This document shows, in pieces, positions 27,054 through 36,765 of a stretch of DNA of 64,000 nt (the first letter of the stretch is position 1; each line of letters opens with the position of its first letter). A model generated the notes under the pieces. It did no database searches and was not told the origin of the DNA. It saw only the letters and a program-made list of their open reading frames with translations. The position numbers were made by a program, and so were the translations under genes. This stretch comes from Limnobacter parvus (GTDB lineage Bacteria > Pseudomonadota > Gammaproteobacteria > Burkholderiales > Burkholderiaceae_B). The stretch spans positions 310,001 through 374,000 of the forward strand of contig NZ_JANKHG010000001.1 of NCBI RefSeq assembly GCF_024623725.1. Direction: 5' to 3'.

Positions 27054-27559
27054 AGCTGAACCTGATGTTGAACAAGGTTCAAGCCCAAATGGACCAACTG
27101 AACACACGCGAACGCAAACTGGTGACCTATGGCGGTGCGTTGGCGGCGGTGTTGATTACCTGGTTTGTATTAATTGAACCTGCGATGTTGACGGTGCAGC
27201 AAGCCCCGGCAACACAAGCCGCACTGTTAGACAAAGCCGCACAAGTGATGCGTGCAGCGCAAGACCTGGAAGCTCTGCGCGGTGCACGTTCCCGCGTGGT
27301 GGTGCCGGAAAGCGATTTGCAATTACGCTTGCAGCAATTGCTTGAAGAACAGGGGATTGCCGAGCAGGGGGTGTTGGTGCGCACTGAGGAAGGCGACATA
27401 CGGATTGAATTTACAGACGTGTCGGCCAGCGGCTTTCTAGCGTGGCTGGCCCGCGCTGAATCCATTTCAAGCTTAAGCCTGAATATGGCGGAAGTTGAAA
27501 AGAAAGAAGCTGGCATTCTGAACGGTTATGTGACCTTGCTGCCGGGTCCGGCAAAATGA
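27050..27559 (+). CDS. gspM: type II secretion protein GspM
   Basis: 169 residues: cytoplasmic N terminus with LNTRERKLVTYGG, a membrane helix (ALAAVLITWFVLIEPAML, about 28-45), and a periplasmic ferredoxin-like domain ending GYVTLLPG. Partner of GspL in the inner-membrane platform. The long frame from 26888 is out of frame with gspL and overlaps it; the ATG at 27050 is right after AGGAG. Confidence 0.9.
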   Translation: MKLNLMLNKVQAQMDQLNTRERKLVTYGGALAAVLITWFVLIEPAMLTVQQAPATQAALLDKAAQVMRAAQDLEALRGARSRVVVPESDLQLRLQQLLEEQGIAEQGVLVRTEEGDIRIEFTDVSASGFLAWLARAESISSLSLNMAEVEKKEAGILNGYVTLLPGPAK

Positions 27560-28287
27560 AATGGATTCGTAGAATTTGGCCTTTTGCATTGATCGCTCTG
27601 ACTGTGTTGGTGTGGAATTACCCCGTGTATGCAGTCTCTGGCCGAATTGAAGCGGCCAGTGGCGGCAAAGTTCAGGTGTTAAGCAGTAGTGGATCGATTT
27701 GGTCGGGCAGAATGCAGTTGGGCTTGTTCGATGGTTCGCGGGTGTATGCCATTCCAGAGCAATTGCAGTGGCAGTTGCAGCTGGGGCAAAACAACAACTG
27801 GATTGGGATTGCGGTAGAACACCCAAAATTGGTGGCGCCGCTGCATCTGGGAATCGCTGGCGCAGGTATTAATGTATCCGAAGGTGAACTTCGAATGCCC
27901 GCGTCATGGTTGGGTGCAATGGGTGCACCATTTAATACCATTCGACCCGAGGGCCTGTTGCAGTTAAGCTGGGCTGAATGGCAAAGCGGGAGTTCGCTAA
28001 CGGGCACCCTCAAGTGGCTGGATGCGCAATCGGCACTGGCCAGTATTCGACCACTTGGGGAATATGTCATCAGCGTGACAGGAAACCCTGATACAAGAAT
28101 AGACATGACACTGGCCACCAACAAAGGTCCCTTGATGCTTGAAGGAAATGGTCAGTGGACAAACGGACAACGATTTGTATTCAATGGGTATGCCAGTGCA
28201 CAGGAGCGCAGCAAAGAAGCGTTGACTGGGCTGCTCAGCCAGATGGGAAGACTTGAGGGTGATCGTTATCGCCTGGGTGTATTTTGA
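27556..28287 (+). CDS. gspN: type II secretion protein GspN
   Basis: 243 residues: N-terminal membrane anchor (WPFALIALTVLVWNYP) and a beta-rich periplasmic domain with SSSGSIWSGRMQLGL and the ending MGRLEGDRYRLGV, typical of GspN. It is an accessory component present in part of the T2SS family. Overlaps gspM (ATGA) and gspD (TGATG). Confidence 0.85.
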   Translation: MKWIRRIWPFALIALTVLVWNYPVYAVSGRIEAASGGKVQVLSSSGSIWSGRMQLGLFDGSRVYAIPEQLQWQLQLGQNNNWIGIAVEHPKLVAPLHLGIAGAGINVSEGELRMPASWLGAMGAPFNTIRPEGLLQLSWAEWQSGSSLTGTLKWLDAQSALASIRPLGEYVISVTGNPDTRIDMTLATNKGPLMLEGNGQWTNGQRFVFNGYASAQERSKEALTGLLSQMGRLEGDRYRLGVF

Positions 28288-30713
28288 TGAAAGAAACAAA
28301 AAGAAAAGGAACAGTGAGCTTGAACACTGCATACAAGGGACAATTAAAGCGCTCGCTTTTAAGCTTGACCGTTGCATCCATGGGACTGGGCTTGGGCTTT
28401 GCTGGCCATGCACAAAACCTGAACCCACAGGGTGGACAAAACTTTCAAAACAGTCAGGAAGACCGGTTTGCCCTGAATTTTGTGAATGCTGAAATTGATG
28501 CCGTGGTGCGTGCCATTGGTTCATTCACCAATCAAACCTTCGTGGTGGACCCCCGAGTGCGTGGCACAATTTCATTGGTGTCGCCCGAGCCATTGAGTGC
28601 CCGCGATGCAAAGAACGCCTTGCTGGCTGCATTGCGTCTGCAGGGTTTCACCATTGTTGAAAGTGGCGGTGTGGCACGGGTTCTGCCGGAAAACGATGCA
28701 AAAGTACAGGCGGACAGCGTAGACCCACGCCGTGCGATGAACCAGAGCGGCAATGCAATTGTGACCCAAGTGTTTCAGCTGAACTATGAATCAGCCACGG
28801 CGCTGGTACCCGTGCTGCGCCCGCTGATTGCGCCCAACAACACGATTGCGGCCTACCCCAACAACAATACACTGGTGATTACTGACTACGCAGACAACTT
28901 GCAACGCATTGCACGGATCATTGCAAGCATTGATGGTCCCTATTCTGGCGACCTGGAAGTGGTGCCCTTGGAACATGCACTGGCGGTTGACTTGGCTGCT
29001 ATTTTGGGCCGCATGCTGGATGAAGGCAACCGGGGAACGGGTGCCGCTGTGGATGCCGGCCAACGGCTTTCAGTGATGGCTGACCCCCGCACAAACTCTC
29101 TGCTGCTGCGCACGCCCAGCAAAGCACGCTTGAACCTGGCCAAGGCCTTGATTGTAAAGCTGGACCAGCCCACCAAGCAACCTGGCAATGTGTGGGTTGT
29201 GTACCTGAAAAACGCCGAAGCAGCCAAGCTTGCGAAAACCCTGCAGGCGGTGCTCAGCAGCAGCCCGATTTCAGACAATGCCAGCTCCGGATTAAGTTCA
29301 ATGTCTGGCGGCGTGGGTGGCCTTGGCGACACCAGCAACAGCAACAACAGCACTAGAAATGTAACCAACGGCAGCCCTGGCTTGGGCGGTTCTGGCAGCT
29401 TGGGTTCGTCGTTGGGTGGTGGTACGTCCAGCGGTCAACTTAGCGCGGCGTCTGGCAATATTGATGTCAGCAATGGTGGCATTGTCCAGGCTGATCCGTC
29501 CACCAACTCACTGATTATTACTGCGCCTGAACCGATTTACCGCAATCTTCGATCAATCATCGAGAAGCTCGATGTGCGCCGTGCGCAAGTGTTTGTCGAG
29601 TCCTTGATCGTGGAAGTGTCGACCGACAAAGCAGCGGAATTCGGCATTCAGTTTCAGGGTTTGTCGGGTGTGGGCGCAGATGGCGTTCGCGTGATTGGCG
29701 GTACCAACTTCAATGCCCCCGGCTCTGGGAGCAATATTCTGGGTGCAGCCACCAACCTGGGTTCAGTGGGCCGTGGCTTGAACATCGGTGTGATCGACGG
29801 GCAGGTGAACATTCCCGGCATTGGCACCATTTCCAATTTGGGCTTTTTGGCCCGCGCGCTGGAAAGCAAGGCAGACGCGAACATTCTTTCCACACCAAAC
29901 ATTCTGACTTTGGACAATGAAGAAGCCAAAATCGTAATTGGTCAGAACGTGCCTTTTATTACCGGTCAGTTCACCAACAGCGGCGGCAATGGTGCCACTG
30001 TGAACCCCTTCCAAACCATTGAGCGCCAGGACGTGGGTTTGACGTTGCGTGTGAAGCCCCAGGTTTCAGAAGGTGGCATTGTGAAGCTGGGTATTTTTCA
30101 GGAAGTAAGTTCGGTGGTGGACAGCACCAACGTGTCAGGCATCATTACCAACAAGCGATCAATAGAAAGCAATGTGCTGGTTGAAAGCGGCAACATCATT
30201 GTGCTGGGTGGTTTGGTCGAAGACCGCGTAACCGGCAATGAAGAAAAAGTACCCGGCCTTGGCGACGTACCGGTGTTGGGACAATTTTTCCGCTACGACA
30301 ACCGCCGCCGCCAGAAAACCAACCTGATGGTGTTTTTGCGCCCCGTGGTGGTTCGCAATGAGGACCAGGCGCAAGGCATTGTGACCAATCGTTACGACTA
30401 CATGCGCCAGCAACAACAGCAAAACCAGCCTGAACGCCGCTTTGGGTTACCAAACATGGAAGCCCCAATTTTGCCGTCACGCCGACCAGCGGATTCAGCA
30501 GCCCCCGCTTCCAACACAGCGCCCACGACAGCCGATGATTCAATCAACCTGACACCAAGCAGCCGTATTCTGGTGATTCCGCGTGCCGGGCAGCCTAGCA
30601 ACTCCACTACAGGCCCCAATGTGGGTCCAAATGGCGGGCGAATTATTCGCGGTGGCAGCAGCAACGCGGATTCAAATCTGGGGACGGACGCTAGCGGGGG
30701 AAACCGGCCTTGA
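28287..30713 (+). CDS. gspD: type II secretion outer-membrane secretin GspD
   Basis: 808 residues: signal peptide (about 1-42, ending GHAQ), N0 and N1-N3 domains (about 55-420), a Ser/Gly/Asn-rich insertion in N3 (about 330-395), the secretin pore domain (about 440-690), and a Pro/Asn-rich tail. Secretin signatures include VFVESLIVEVSTDKAAEFGIQF as a run, VPFITGQF, QDVGLTLRVKPQ and VLGGLVEDRVTGNE with VPGLGDVPVLGQFFR. The ATG at 28287 follows the gspN stop; a TTG one codon earlier is possible. Confidence 0.96.
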   Translation: MKETKRKGTVSLNTAYKGQLKRSLLSLTVASMGLGLGFAGHAQNLNPQGGQNFQNSQEDRFALNFVNAEIDAVVRAIGSFTNQTFVVDPRVRGTISLVSPEPLSARDAKNALLAALRLQGFTIVESGGVARVLPENDAKVQADSVDPRRAMNQSGNAIVTQVFQLNYESATALVPVLRPLIAPNNTIAAYPNNNTLVITDYADNLQRIARIIASIDGPYSGDLEVVPLEHALAVDLAAILGRMLDEGNRGTGAAVDAGQRLSVMADPRTNSLLLRTPSKARLNLAKALIVKLDQPTKQPGNVWVVYLKNAEAAKLAKTLQAVLSSSPISDNASSGLSSMSGGVGGLGDTSNSNNSTRNVTNGSPGLGGSGSLGSSLGGGTSSGQLSAASGNIDVSNGGIVQADPSTNSLIITAPEPIYRNLRSIIEKLDVRRAQVFVESLIVEVSTDKAAEFGIQFQGLSGVGADGVRVIGGTNFNAPGSGSNILGAATNLGSVGRGLNIGVIDGQVNIPGIGTISNLGFLARALESKADANILSTPNILTLDNEEAKIVIGQNVPFITGQFTNSGGNGATVNPFQTIERQDVGLTLRVKPQVSEGGIVKLGIFQEVSSVVDSTNVSGIITNKRSIESNVLVESGNIIVLGGLVEDRVTGNEEKVPGLGDVPVLGQFFRYDNRRRQKTNLMVFLRPVVVRNEDQAQGIVTNRYDYMRQQQQQNQPERRFGLPNMEAPILPSRRPADSAAPASNTAPTTADDSINLTPSSRILVIPRAGQPSNSTTGPNVGPNGGRIIRGGSSNADSNLGTDASGGNRP

Positions 30714-32173
30714 GTGAGTTGCGTTTCAACCCGCAAACTGTGGGCCGCTTGCACTACGGTTTTGCGCGCCAAAACCAGGTGCTTTGCTTGGATGCACACA
30801 ACGAGCAGTGGCGCCTTGCGTTCAGCCCCCGCACACCTAGCCATGCGCTGATTGAGGCCCAACGGGTGGCGCCCTGCCCCATTGACTGGGTGTTTTGTGA
30901 AGACGCTGTGGTGTTGGAAAAAACCATTAACCAAGCGTATTCGAACCAGGAAACCAGCGCAGCCGCTGTGGCCGATGAAGTGGCCGGCGACCTGGACCTG
31001 GACCAGTTGATGCAGGACATTCCCGCAGTTGAAGACCTGCTGGAAACCGAAGACGACGCGCCAATTATTCGTATGATCAACGCCCTGCTAACCCAGGCCA
31101 GCCGCGACGGTGCTTCAGACATTCACATTGAAGCCTTCGAGACCCATTCCGCCGTGCGCTTTCGCGTGGATGGCACGCTGCGCGATGTGTTGCAACCGCG
31201 CCGGGAACTTCACTCCGCATTGATTTCCCGGATCAAGATTATGGCCAGCCTGGACATTGCAGAAAAACGTTTGCCACAAGATGGCCGCATTACCCTGCGC
31301 ATTGGCGGCAAGCCCATGGATGTGCGTGTTTCAACACTGCCCACCGGCCATGGTGAACGCGCTGTGCTGCGTTTGCTCGACAAGGAAGCCGGCCGGCTGG
31401 AACTGAGCCGCCTGGGCATGCCTGAGCACACCCTGAAAGAAATGGACCGCCTGTGCAACATGCCGCACGGCATTATTCTGGTCACCGGCCCCACTGGTTC
31501 GGGTAAAACCACTACGTTGTATGCGGCGTTGTCGCGCATTGATTCCTCGACCACCAACGTGATGACGGTGGAAGACCCTGTGGAATACGACTTGCCCGGC
31601 ATTAGCCAAACCCCGGTGAATGCGAAAATCGACATGACCTTTGCCAAGGCCTTGCGTGCCATTTTGCGGCAAGACCCGGACGTGATCATGATTGGTGAAA
31701 TCCGTGACCTGGAAACCGCACAAATTGCGGTGCAAGCTTCGCTTACCGGCCACTTGGTGCTTGCCACCCTGCACACCAACGATTCGGTAAGTGCAGTAAC
31801 GCGATTGGTTGACATGGGCGTCGAGCCGTTTTTGTTGTCATCCAGCCTGCTGGGTGTATTGGCCCAGCGCCTGGTGCGCCGCTTGTGCCCGAATTGTAAA
31901 ACCAGCACGCTGGACGAACAAGGCCACACGCACTGGCATGCCAAAGGCTGCGACCAGTGCAGCCACACCGGCTACATCGGGCGAACCGGCGTGTATGAAT
32001 TGTTCACCGTGGACGATGAACTTCGCGCCATGGTTCACAACGAAAATTCTGAATCTGAAATGCGCCAACGCGCTCAGGCCAAGGGCATGAAGAATATGCG
32101 CGAAGACGGTCAGCGCTGGGTTGCAAGTGGAACCACCACGCTTGAAGAATTGCTGCGCGTGACTCGAGACTGA
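30710..32173 (+). CDS. gspE: type II secretion ATPase GspE
   Basis: 487 residues. Walker A GPTGSGKTTT (about 260-269), Asp box IMIGEIRDLETAQIA, His box HLVLATLHTND, and a tetracysteine zinc module CPNC...CDQC (about 395-427). It powers pseudopilus assembly. Start is TTG overlapping the gspD stop; no ATG or GTG fits. The N-terminal domain is short for the family, as only one GspL-binding module precedes the RecA-like core. Confidence 0.95.
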   Translation: MSELRFNPQTVGRLHYGFARQNQVLCLDAHNEQWRLAFSPRTPSHALIEAQRVAPCPIDWVFCEDAVVLEKTINQAYSNQETSAAAVADEVAGDLDLDQLMQDIPAVEDLLETEDDAPIIRMINALLTQASRDGASDIHIEAFETHSAVRFRVDGTLRDVLQPRRELHSALISRIKIMASLDIAEKRLPQDGRITLRIGGKPMDVRVSTLPTGHGERAVLRLLDKEAGRLELSRLGMPEHTLKEMDRLCNMPHGIILVTGPTGSGKTTTLYAALSRIDSSTTNVMTVEDPVEYDLPGISQTPVNAKIDMTFAKALRAILRQDPDVIMIGEIRDLETAQIAVQASLTGHLVLATLHTNDSVSAVTRLVDMGVEPFLLSSSLLGVLAQRLVRRLCPNCKTSTLDEQGHTHWHAKGCDQCSHTGYIGRTGVYELFTVDDELRAMVHNENSESEMRQRAQAKGMKNMREDGQRWVASGTTTLEELLRVTRD

Positions 32174-32178
32174 ACACC

Positions 32179-33393
32179 ATGGCCGTTTTTCGATACGAAG
32201 CGCTTAGCGCGCAAGGCAAAACAGTCAAAGGCTCGATGGAAGCCGATTCGCCCCGCTCGGCACGCAACCAGATGCGCATGCAAGGCATGACCCCCATTGA
32301 AGTGGTGGAAGTGGGCAGCACGAAGATGACTGGCAAAAAAGCCGGACGTTTTGACCGTGAACTCAGCAATCGCGAGGTGGTGCTGCTAACCCGGCAATTG
32401 GCCAGCCTGCTACAGGCGCGCCTTGCATTGGCACAAGCCCTTGCCGCTTTGGTGGAACAGGCCGAAAAACCCCTGATCCGCGAACGCATCAACAGCATTC
32501 GTTCTGAAGTGGTTTCAGGCACACCGCTAAGCCAGGCGCTTGCCCAATACCCAAAAGCCTTCCCTGAGATGTACGTGGCCACTGTGGCCGCTGGTGAAAA
32601 TACCGGCGATTTGGGCGGTGTGCTTTCTAAACTGGCAGATGCGCTGGAAGCCCGCCAGGCCCTGCAACAAAAGGTAAGCGCCGCATTTATTTACCCTGCG
32701 ATTGTGACTGTTGTGGCATTGATGGTAGTCGTGGGCCTGTTGACTTATGTGGTGCCCCAGGTGGTGTCGGTGTTTGAAAACAGCAATCAGGATTTGCCCA
32801 CCATCACGGTGGTGATGATTGCACTTTCCGACCTGCTGCGCAGTTGGGGTTGGTTAATGGCCCTTGTTGTTGCACTTGCGGTTTACCTGTTTCGCAATGC
32901 CTTGAAGAACAAAACCTTTAAGCTGAAGTTTGATGAGGGAATTCTGACCGTGCCAGTGGTTGGTCCCTTCATTCGTGCGGTGAACACAGCCCGTTTGGCA
33001 TCGACATTGTCTATTCTGGTGGGTAGTGGCGTGCCCATCTTGAAAGCGCTGGCCGCAGCAAACCGCACTTTGGGCAACAGTGCCCTGCAACTTGCCATGG
33101 TCGATGTACAAGAACGTGTGAAAGAAGGCAGCGGCCTGAGCAAGGCCATGGGCAAAAGTGGCTTGTTTCCGCCTGTGCTGACCCATCTGGTCGCAAGTGG
33201 AGAAGCCACTGGCCAATTGGCCGCCATGCTGGAACGTGCATCGGAAAGCCAGCGCACCGAGGTGGAACGCAAAGCAATGTGGCTGACCAGCCTGATGGAG
33301 CCCATCCTGATTTTGGTAATGGGTCTGATTGTTTTACTGATTGTATTGGCAGTAATGATGCCGATTATTGAAGTCAACCAACTGATCCAATGA
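32179..33393 (+). CDS. gspF: type II secretion platform protein GspF
   Basis: 404 residues: N-terminal MAVFRYEALSAQGK, then two homologous GspF domains (about 70-195 and 272-395) with three membrane helices. Signatures: LLTRQLASLLQARLALAQAL and FPEMYVATVAAGENTGDL in the first half; LASTLSILVGSGVPILKAL and LVASGEATGQL in the second. Its stop overlaps the start of the response regulator as ATGA. Confidence 0.95.
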   Translation: MAVFRYEALSAQGKTVKGSMEADSPRSARNQMRMQGMTPIEVVEVGSTKMTGKKAGRFDRELSNREVVLLTRQLASLLQARLALAQALAALVEQAEKPLIRERINSIRSEVVSGTPLSQALAQYPKAFPEMYVATVAAGENTGDLGGVLSKLADALEARQALQQKVSAAFIYPAIVTVVALMVVVGLLTYVVPQVVSVFENSNQDLPTITVVMIALSDLLRSWGWLMALVVALAVYLFRNALKNKTFKLKFDEGILTVPVVGPFIRAVNTARLASTLSILVGSGVPILKALAAANRTLGNSALQLAMVDVQERVKEGSGLSKAMGKSGLFPPVLTHLVASGEATGQLAAMLERASESQRTEVERKAMWLTSLMEPILILVMGLIVLLIVLAVMMPIIEVNQLIQ

Positions 33394-34133
33394 ACACGCT
33401 GAACCTCAAAGAAACTGGGCAAAGTGAAATCCGCGTACTGCTGGTGGACGACGACGCTCAAATTCAGCAAGCCCTGCGAACCGCGATTGAGTCCCATCCA
33501 GAATTAAGGCTGCTGGGGCAAGCGTACACCTTGCGCGAAGGCATGGCCGCGGCGCAACAACTGCTGCCCGACGTGGTGTTGGTCGACTTGGGCCTGCCGG
33601 ACGGCAGTGGACTCCAACTAATTGAATACATTCAACAGCACCTGCCCGATTGTGAAAGCATGGTGTTGACCGTGTTTGGCGACGAGTCGCATGTGATGTC
33701 AAGCATCGAAGCAGGTGCCACGGGCTATTTGACCAAAGACACACGCACCAGCGACATTCTTGATCGGCTAAAACAACTGCGCGCGGGTGGCTCACCCATT
33801 AGCCCGGTGATTGCGCGTCGGTTGCTGAACAGGTTTAGAAATTCAAGCAATTCCGGTTCTCAAGAATCACCAGTTGAATCACTGCCTGGTGCGCTTCCAG
33901 CAAGTCGATCCGCCGAGGGGCCGTTCACCCCGCTTTCCGAGCGGGAACAACAGGTACTGGAAATGGTTGCCAAAGGCTTCATGCAAGCGGAAATTGCAGA
34001 CATTCTGGGTGTGTCCATTAACACGGTGAGCACCTACATCAAACGGATATACAAGAAGCTGGCAGTAAACTCCCGAACCAGCGCCGTTCACCGTGCCAAT
34101 TCGCTGGGTTTGATCAATCTCAAAGACTGCTAG
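33390..34133 (+). CDS. NarL/LuxR-type response regulator 1
   Basis: 247 residues: receiver domain with acidic pair VDDD, phospho-acceptor Asp66 in LVDLGLPDGSG and Lys in YLTKDTRTSD; Ser-rich linker (about 150-178); C-terminal LuxR helix-turn-helix LSEREQQVLEMVAKG and SINTVSTYIKRIYKKL. The ATG overlaps the gspF stop, so it is translated with the secretion operon. The partner is the sensor kinase 11 bases downstream. A paralogue lies at 36052. Confidence 0.93.
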   Translation: MNTLNLKETGQSEIRVLLVDDDAQIQQALRTAIESHPELRLLGQAYTLREGMAAAQQLLPDVVLVDLGLPDGSGLQLIEYIQQHLPDCESMVLTVFGDESHVMSSIEAGATGYLTKDTRTSDILDRLKQLRAGGSPISPVIARRLLNRFRNSSNSGSQESPVESLPGALPASRSAEGPFTPLSEREQQVLEMVAKGFMQAEIADILGVSINTVSTYIKRIYKKLAVNSRTSAVHRANSLGLINLKDC

Positions 34134-34144
34134 AGCAGCGCCAC

Positions 34145-36043
34145 ATGGCCTACGCGGAGAACCCAACCACGCCCAGCTGGGCAAGCCGCCTCGGTATTTT
34201 CTACACCCTGGCCGTCTTTATCGCTCTGCTTTGCTGCAGTTTGGTGTATTCGCAGATAGCAAAAACCACACCCAACGACCCCAATGCGCTGGAAGTAACC
34301 CAGGCCAGGTTCACTGCGCATGCCGGTTATCAGACCAACCCACCCCAGCAGCTTCAAACGGCAGCAACCGTGGAACTACCACACCGGATAGACGACAGGC
34401 TTCGAGGGCCTGGCGGATTCTACTGGTACCAGTTTGACTTCACTGCGCAACCCGGTACAGGTGTTGAAGCGCTTTACATTCCCCGATTCGCGATGAATGC
34501 CGAGGTGTACCTGAACGGCGAGCGACTCGCCTACTTCGGCCCCATGACCGGACAATTTGCCGAGCGCAACTGGAACAGGCCACAAATGGTGCAGTTGGGC
34601 CCCACGCAATTGCAGCCCGGCAGCAACACCATTTCAATGCAGGTGCGCGCATTTCCAGATTACCTGGCTGGGCTTTCAACGGTTTGGCTTGGATCAAACG
34701 AAAATCTGCGCGAAGCTTACCGGGCGCGCTATGAAGTGCAAGTAACCACGGTTTACCTGAGTACCGCATTTGTATTGGGTGCAGGCATAGTGTTGGCCAT
34801 CTTGATTGTTCTAGGCAAATCCCGCAACAGCATGCTGGTGCTGTTGGGCGTCACCTGTGTTTTGTGGGGGGTGCGAAACCTGGCATTCTTGACCACAACG
34901 CCACCGGTGGAACATGGCGCTTGGATTCAGATCACCCAGGGGGGCTTGCTGGTGTTTGCTAGTTTGATTGCCTTGCTTGGCCTGCTGTACTGCAAAGTGC
35001 CCAAACGCCGACTGGAATGGAAAATATGGCTTGCCTACACCCTAAGTTTTCCGGTTTTTATTCTGATCAATGAAAACTGGGCCTTGCGACTAGTGGGTTA
35101 CTACGGCATTGTGGGTTTAACCATGTATTCCTGGCTGGTCATTTTAATGATTAGAATGGGCAACGCCACACAATCATTGTCGCCCCATGCCTTCGGATTT
35201 GGACTGCTGTGCTACACCCTGCTAAGTGTTTCAGATTTGCTTTACCTGGCAGGCATACTGCCATTCGACGGCTACTTTTTAAACCAGTACATGGGTATCG
35301 TCATGTTTCTGGCCATGAGCTATTTTCTGATTGAACGATACAGCACCATGCTGTCGGATTCGGATCGCTTCAATGAAACACTTCAAGCCAGCTTGGCTGC
35401 GCGCGAAGCTGAGTTGGCTGACCAGTACAAAAAACTCCAAAAAATTGATGAAGAAAAAGTAAAAATGACTGAGCGCCAGCGTTTAATGGCCGACATGCAC
35501 GATGGCATTGGCGCACACTTGGTGGCGGCCATACACCACCTGCAATCATCCAACTTTAATCGCAAGAACACCTTGAACCTGCTTGAATCAGGTTTGCGCG
35601 ATCTGCAATTAACGATCGATTCGCTGGAGCCGATTGAACAGGACCTGACCACCCTGCTGGGCGCATTCCGTTACAGAATCGCGGACACCATGCGCAGTGC
35701 GGGTATTCGTCTGCATTGGGTTATTGATGACAACATTCCAGCCATTCCTTATCTGGATGCCCGAAATTGCCTGCATGTGCTTCGAATTGTTCAAGAAGTT
35801 TTTACCAATGTTTTAAAACACGCCAACGCCACTGAAATCAGCCTTCAAGTAACAAGGGGACCAAAATATGTGGGTGTGCAGATTAATGACAACGGCGTAG
35901 GATTTGTGCTGGAGAGATGCCAGCACGGAAGAGGCCTTAAAAACCTGGCCCAGCGTGCTGAAGCACTGGGAGGCAGTATCGACATGAGCACCGAAGTGGG
36001 CCATGGCACTCGATTTCTGCTCAAATTACCTTTGGATGAATAG
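34145..36043 (+). CDS. 7TM-type sensor histidine kinase 1 (HisKA_3)
   Basis: 632 residues: N-terminal anchor (17-38); an extracytoplasmic jelly-roll domain like galactose-binding or 7TMR-DISMED2 folds (about 75-190, with YWYQFDFTA, EVYLNGERLAYFG, GSNTISMQVRAFP); seven hydrophobic helices (about 200-395); short coiled coil; HisKA_3 dimerisation helix with phospho-acceptor His452 in ADMHDGIGAHLV; and HATPase (NDNGVGF, GRGLKNLAQRAEALGG). Probably phosphorylates the response regulator encoded before it. The ligand is unknown; the fold suggests a sugar or other carbohydrate. Confidence 0.88.
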   Translation: MAYAENPTTPSWASRLGIFYTLAVFIALLCCSLVYSQIAKTTPNDPNALEVTQARFTAHAGYQTNPPQQLQTAATVELPHRIDDRLRGPGGFYWYQFDFTAQPGTGVEALYIPRFAMNAEVYLNGERLAYFGPMTGQFAERNWNRPQMVQLGPTQLQPGSNTISMQVRAFPDYLAGLSTVWLGSNENLREAYRARYEVQVTTVYLSTAFVLGAGIVLAILIVLGKSRNSMLVLLGVTCVLWGVRNLAFLTTTPPVEHGAWIQITQGGLLVFASLIALLGLLYCKVPKRRLEWKIWLAYTLSFPVFILINENWALRLVGYYGIVGLTMYSWLVILMIRMGNATQSLSPHAFGFGLLCYTLLSVSDLLYLAGILPFDGYFLNQYMGIVMFLAMSYFLIERYSTMLSDSDRFNETLQASLAAREAELADQYKKLQKIDEEKVKMTERQRLMADMHDGIGAHLVAAIHHLQSSNFNRKNTLNLLESGLRDLQLTIDSLEPIEQDLTTLLGAFRYRIADTMRSAGIRLHWVIDDNIPAIPYLDARNCLHVLRIVQEVFTNVLKHANATEISLQVTRGPKYVGVQINDNGVGFVLERCQHGRGLKNLAQRAEALGGSIDMSTEVGHGTRFLLKLPLDE

Positions 36044-36051
36044 CACAACAC

Positions 36052-36765
36052 ATGAATGCGCGGGATCCAGATCAAGTTGAGTCAAACACCATCGGCGTGA
36101 TCTTGGTCGAGGATGAGCCCGCCACCCAAGACCACTTGGTTCACGTCATTGAATCGTCGCCTCATTTGAAACTACTTGGTGTGGCCAACACAGTTCAAGA
36201 CGCTTACGCCCTGCTGTTCATGACCAACCCCCATGTGGCACTGATTGACCTTGGACTACCCGATTCTTCAGGCATTGAAATCATTCAGTGGCTGAGCAAA
36301 AACAAACCCGACACCGAGTGCTTGGTCATTACCGCATTTGGCGATGAAGACCATGTGGTGCGCAGCCTTGAAGCAGGTGCAAGTGGTTATTTGCTGAAGG
36401 ACTACTCCAACAGCGAATTGATTGAGCACATTATTGAAGTGTTCAATGGGGGCTCACCAATCAGCCCCTTGATCGCCAGGCAGCTGCTTTTTAAGATTCA
36501 AAGTGCGCGCAGCAGTCAACTCAGACATTCCCAAATCAAAGCCACACTGAACGATTCACAAAAGGCGAGTTGTATTACTGACCGGGAACTGGCGGTTATT
36601 CAGCAAGTTGCGCGCGGGTTCACCGCGCATGAAATAGCAGACCAAATGGGAATATCAACCCACACGGTGGCAACTCACGTGAAACGGATTTACAAGAAGC
36701 TTCATGTACACAGCCGATCCGAGGCAGTGTACGAAGCTAGCCTACTGGGGCTGCTTGAACTTTGA
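36052..36765 (+). CDS. NarL/LuxR-type response regulator 2
   Basis: 237 residues; same architecture as regulator 1: acidic VEDE, Asp66 in LIDLGLPDSSG, Lys in YLLKDYSNSE, and LuxR helix-turn-helix ITDRELAVIQQVARG with STHTVATHVKRIYKKLHVHSRSEA at its end. The shared GGSPISPLIAR block after the receiver marks the two as recent paralogues. It overlaps the following kinase gene (TTGA). Confidence 0.93.
   Translation: MNARDPDQVESNTIGVILVEDEPATQDHLVHVIESSPHLKLLGVANTVQDAYALLFMTNPHVALIDLGLPDSSGIEIIQWLSKNKPDTECLVITAFGDEDHVVRSLEAGASGYLLKDYSNSELIEHIIEVFNGGSPISPLIARQLLFKIQSARSSQLRHSQIKATLNDSQKASCITDRELAVIQQVARGFTAHEIADQMGISTHTVATHVKRIYKKLHVHSRSEAVYEASLLGLLEL

Noticed and set aside
30710-30712. TTG starts of gspE, gspL and the second sensor kinase as sequencing errors
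   Set aside because: All three fall in stop/start overlaps with correct frames and normal protein length, so they are more likely genuine coupled starts.
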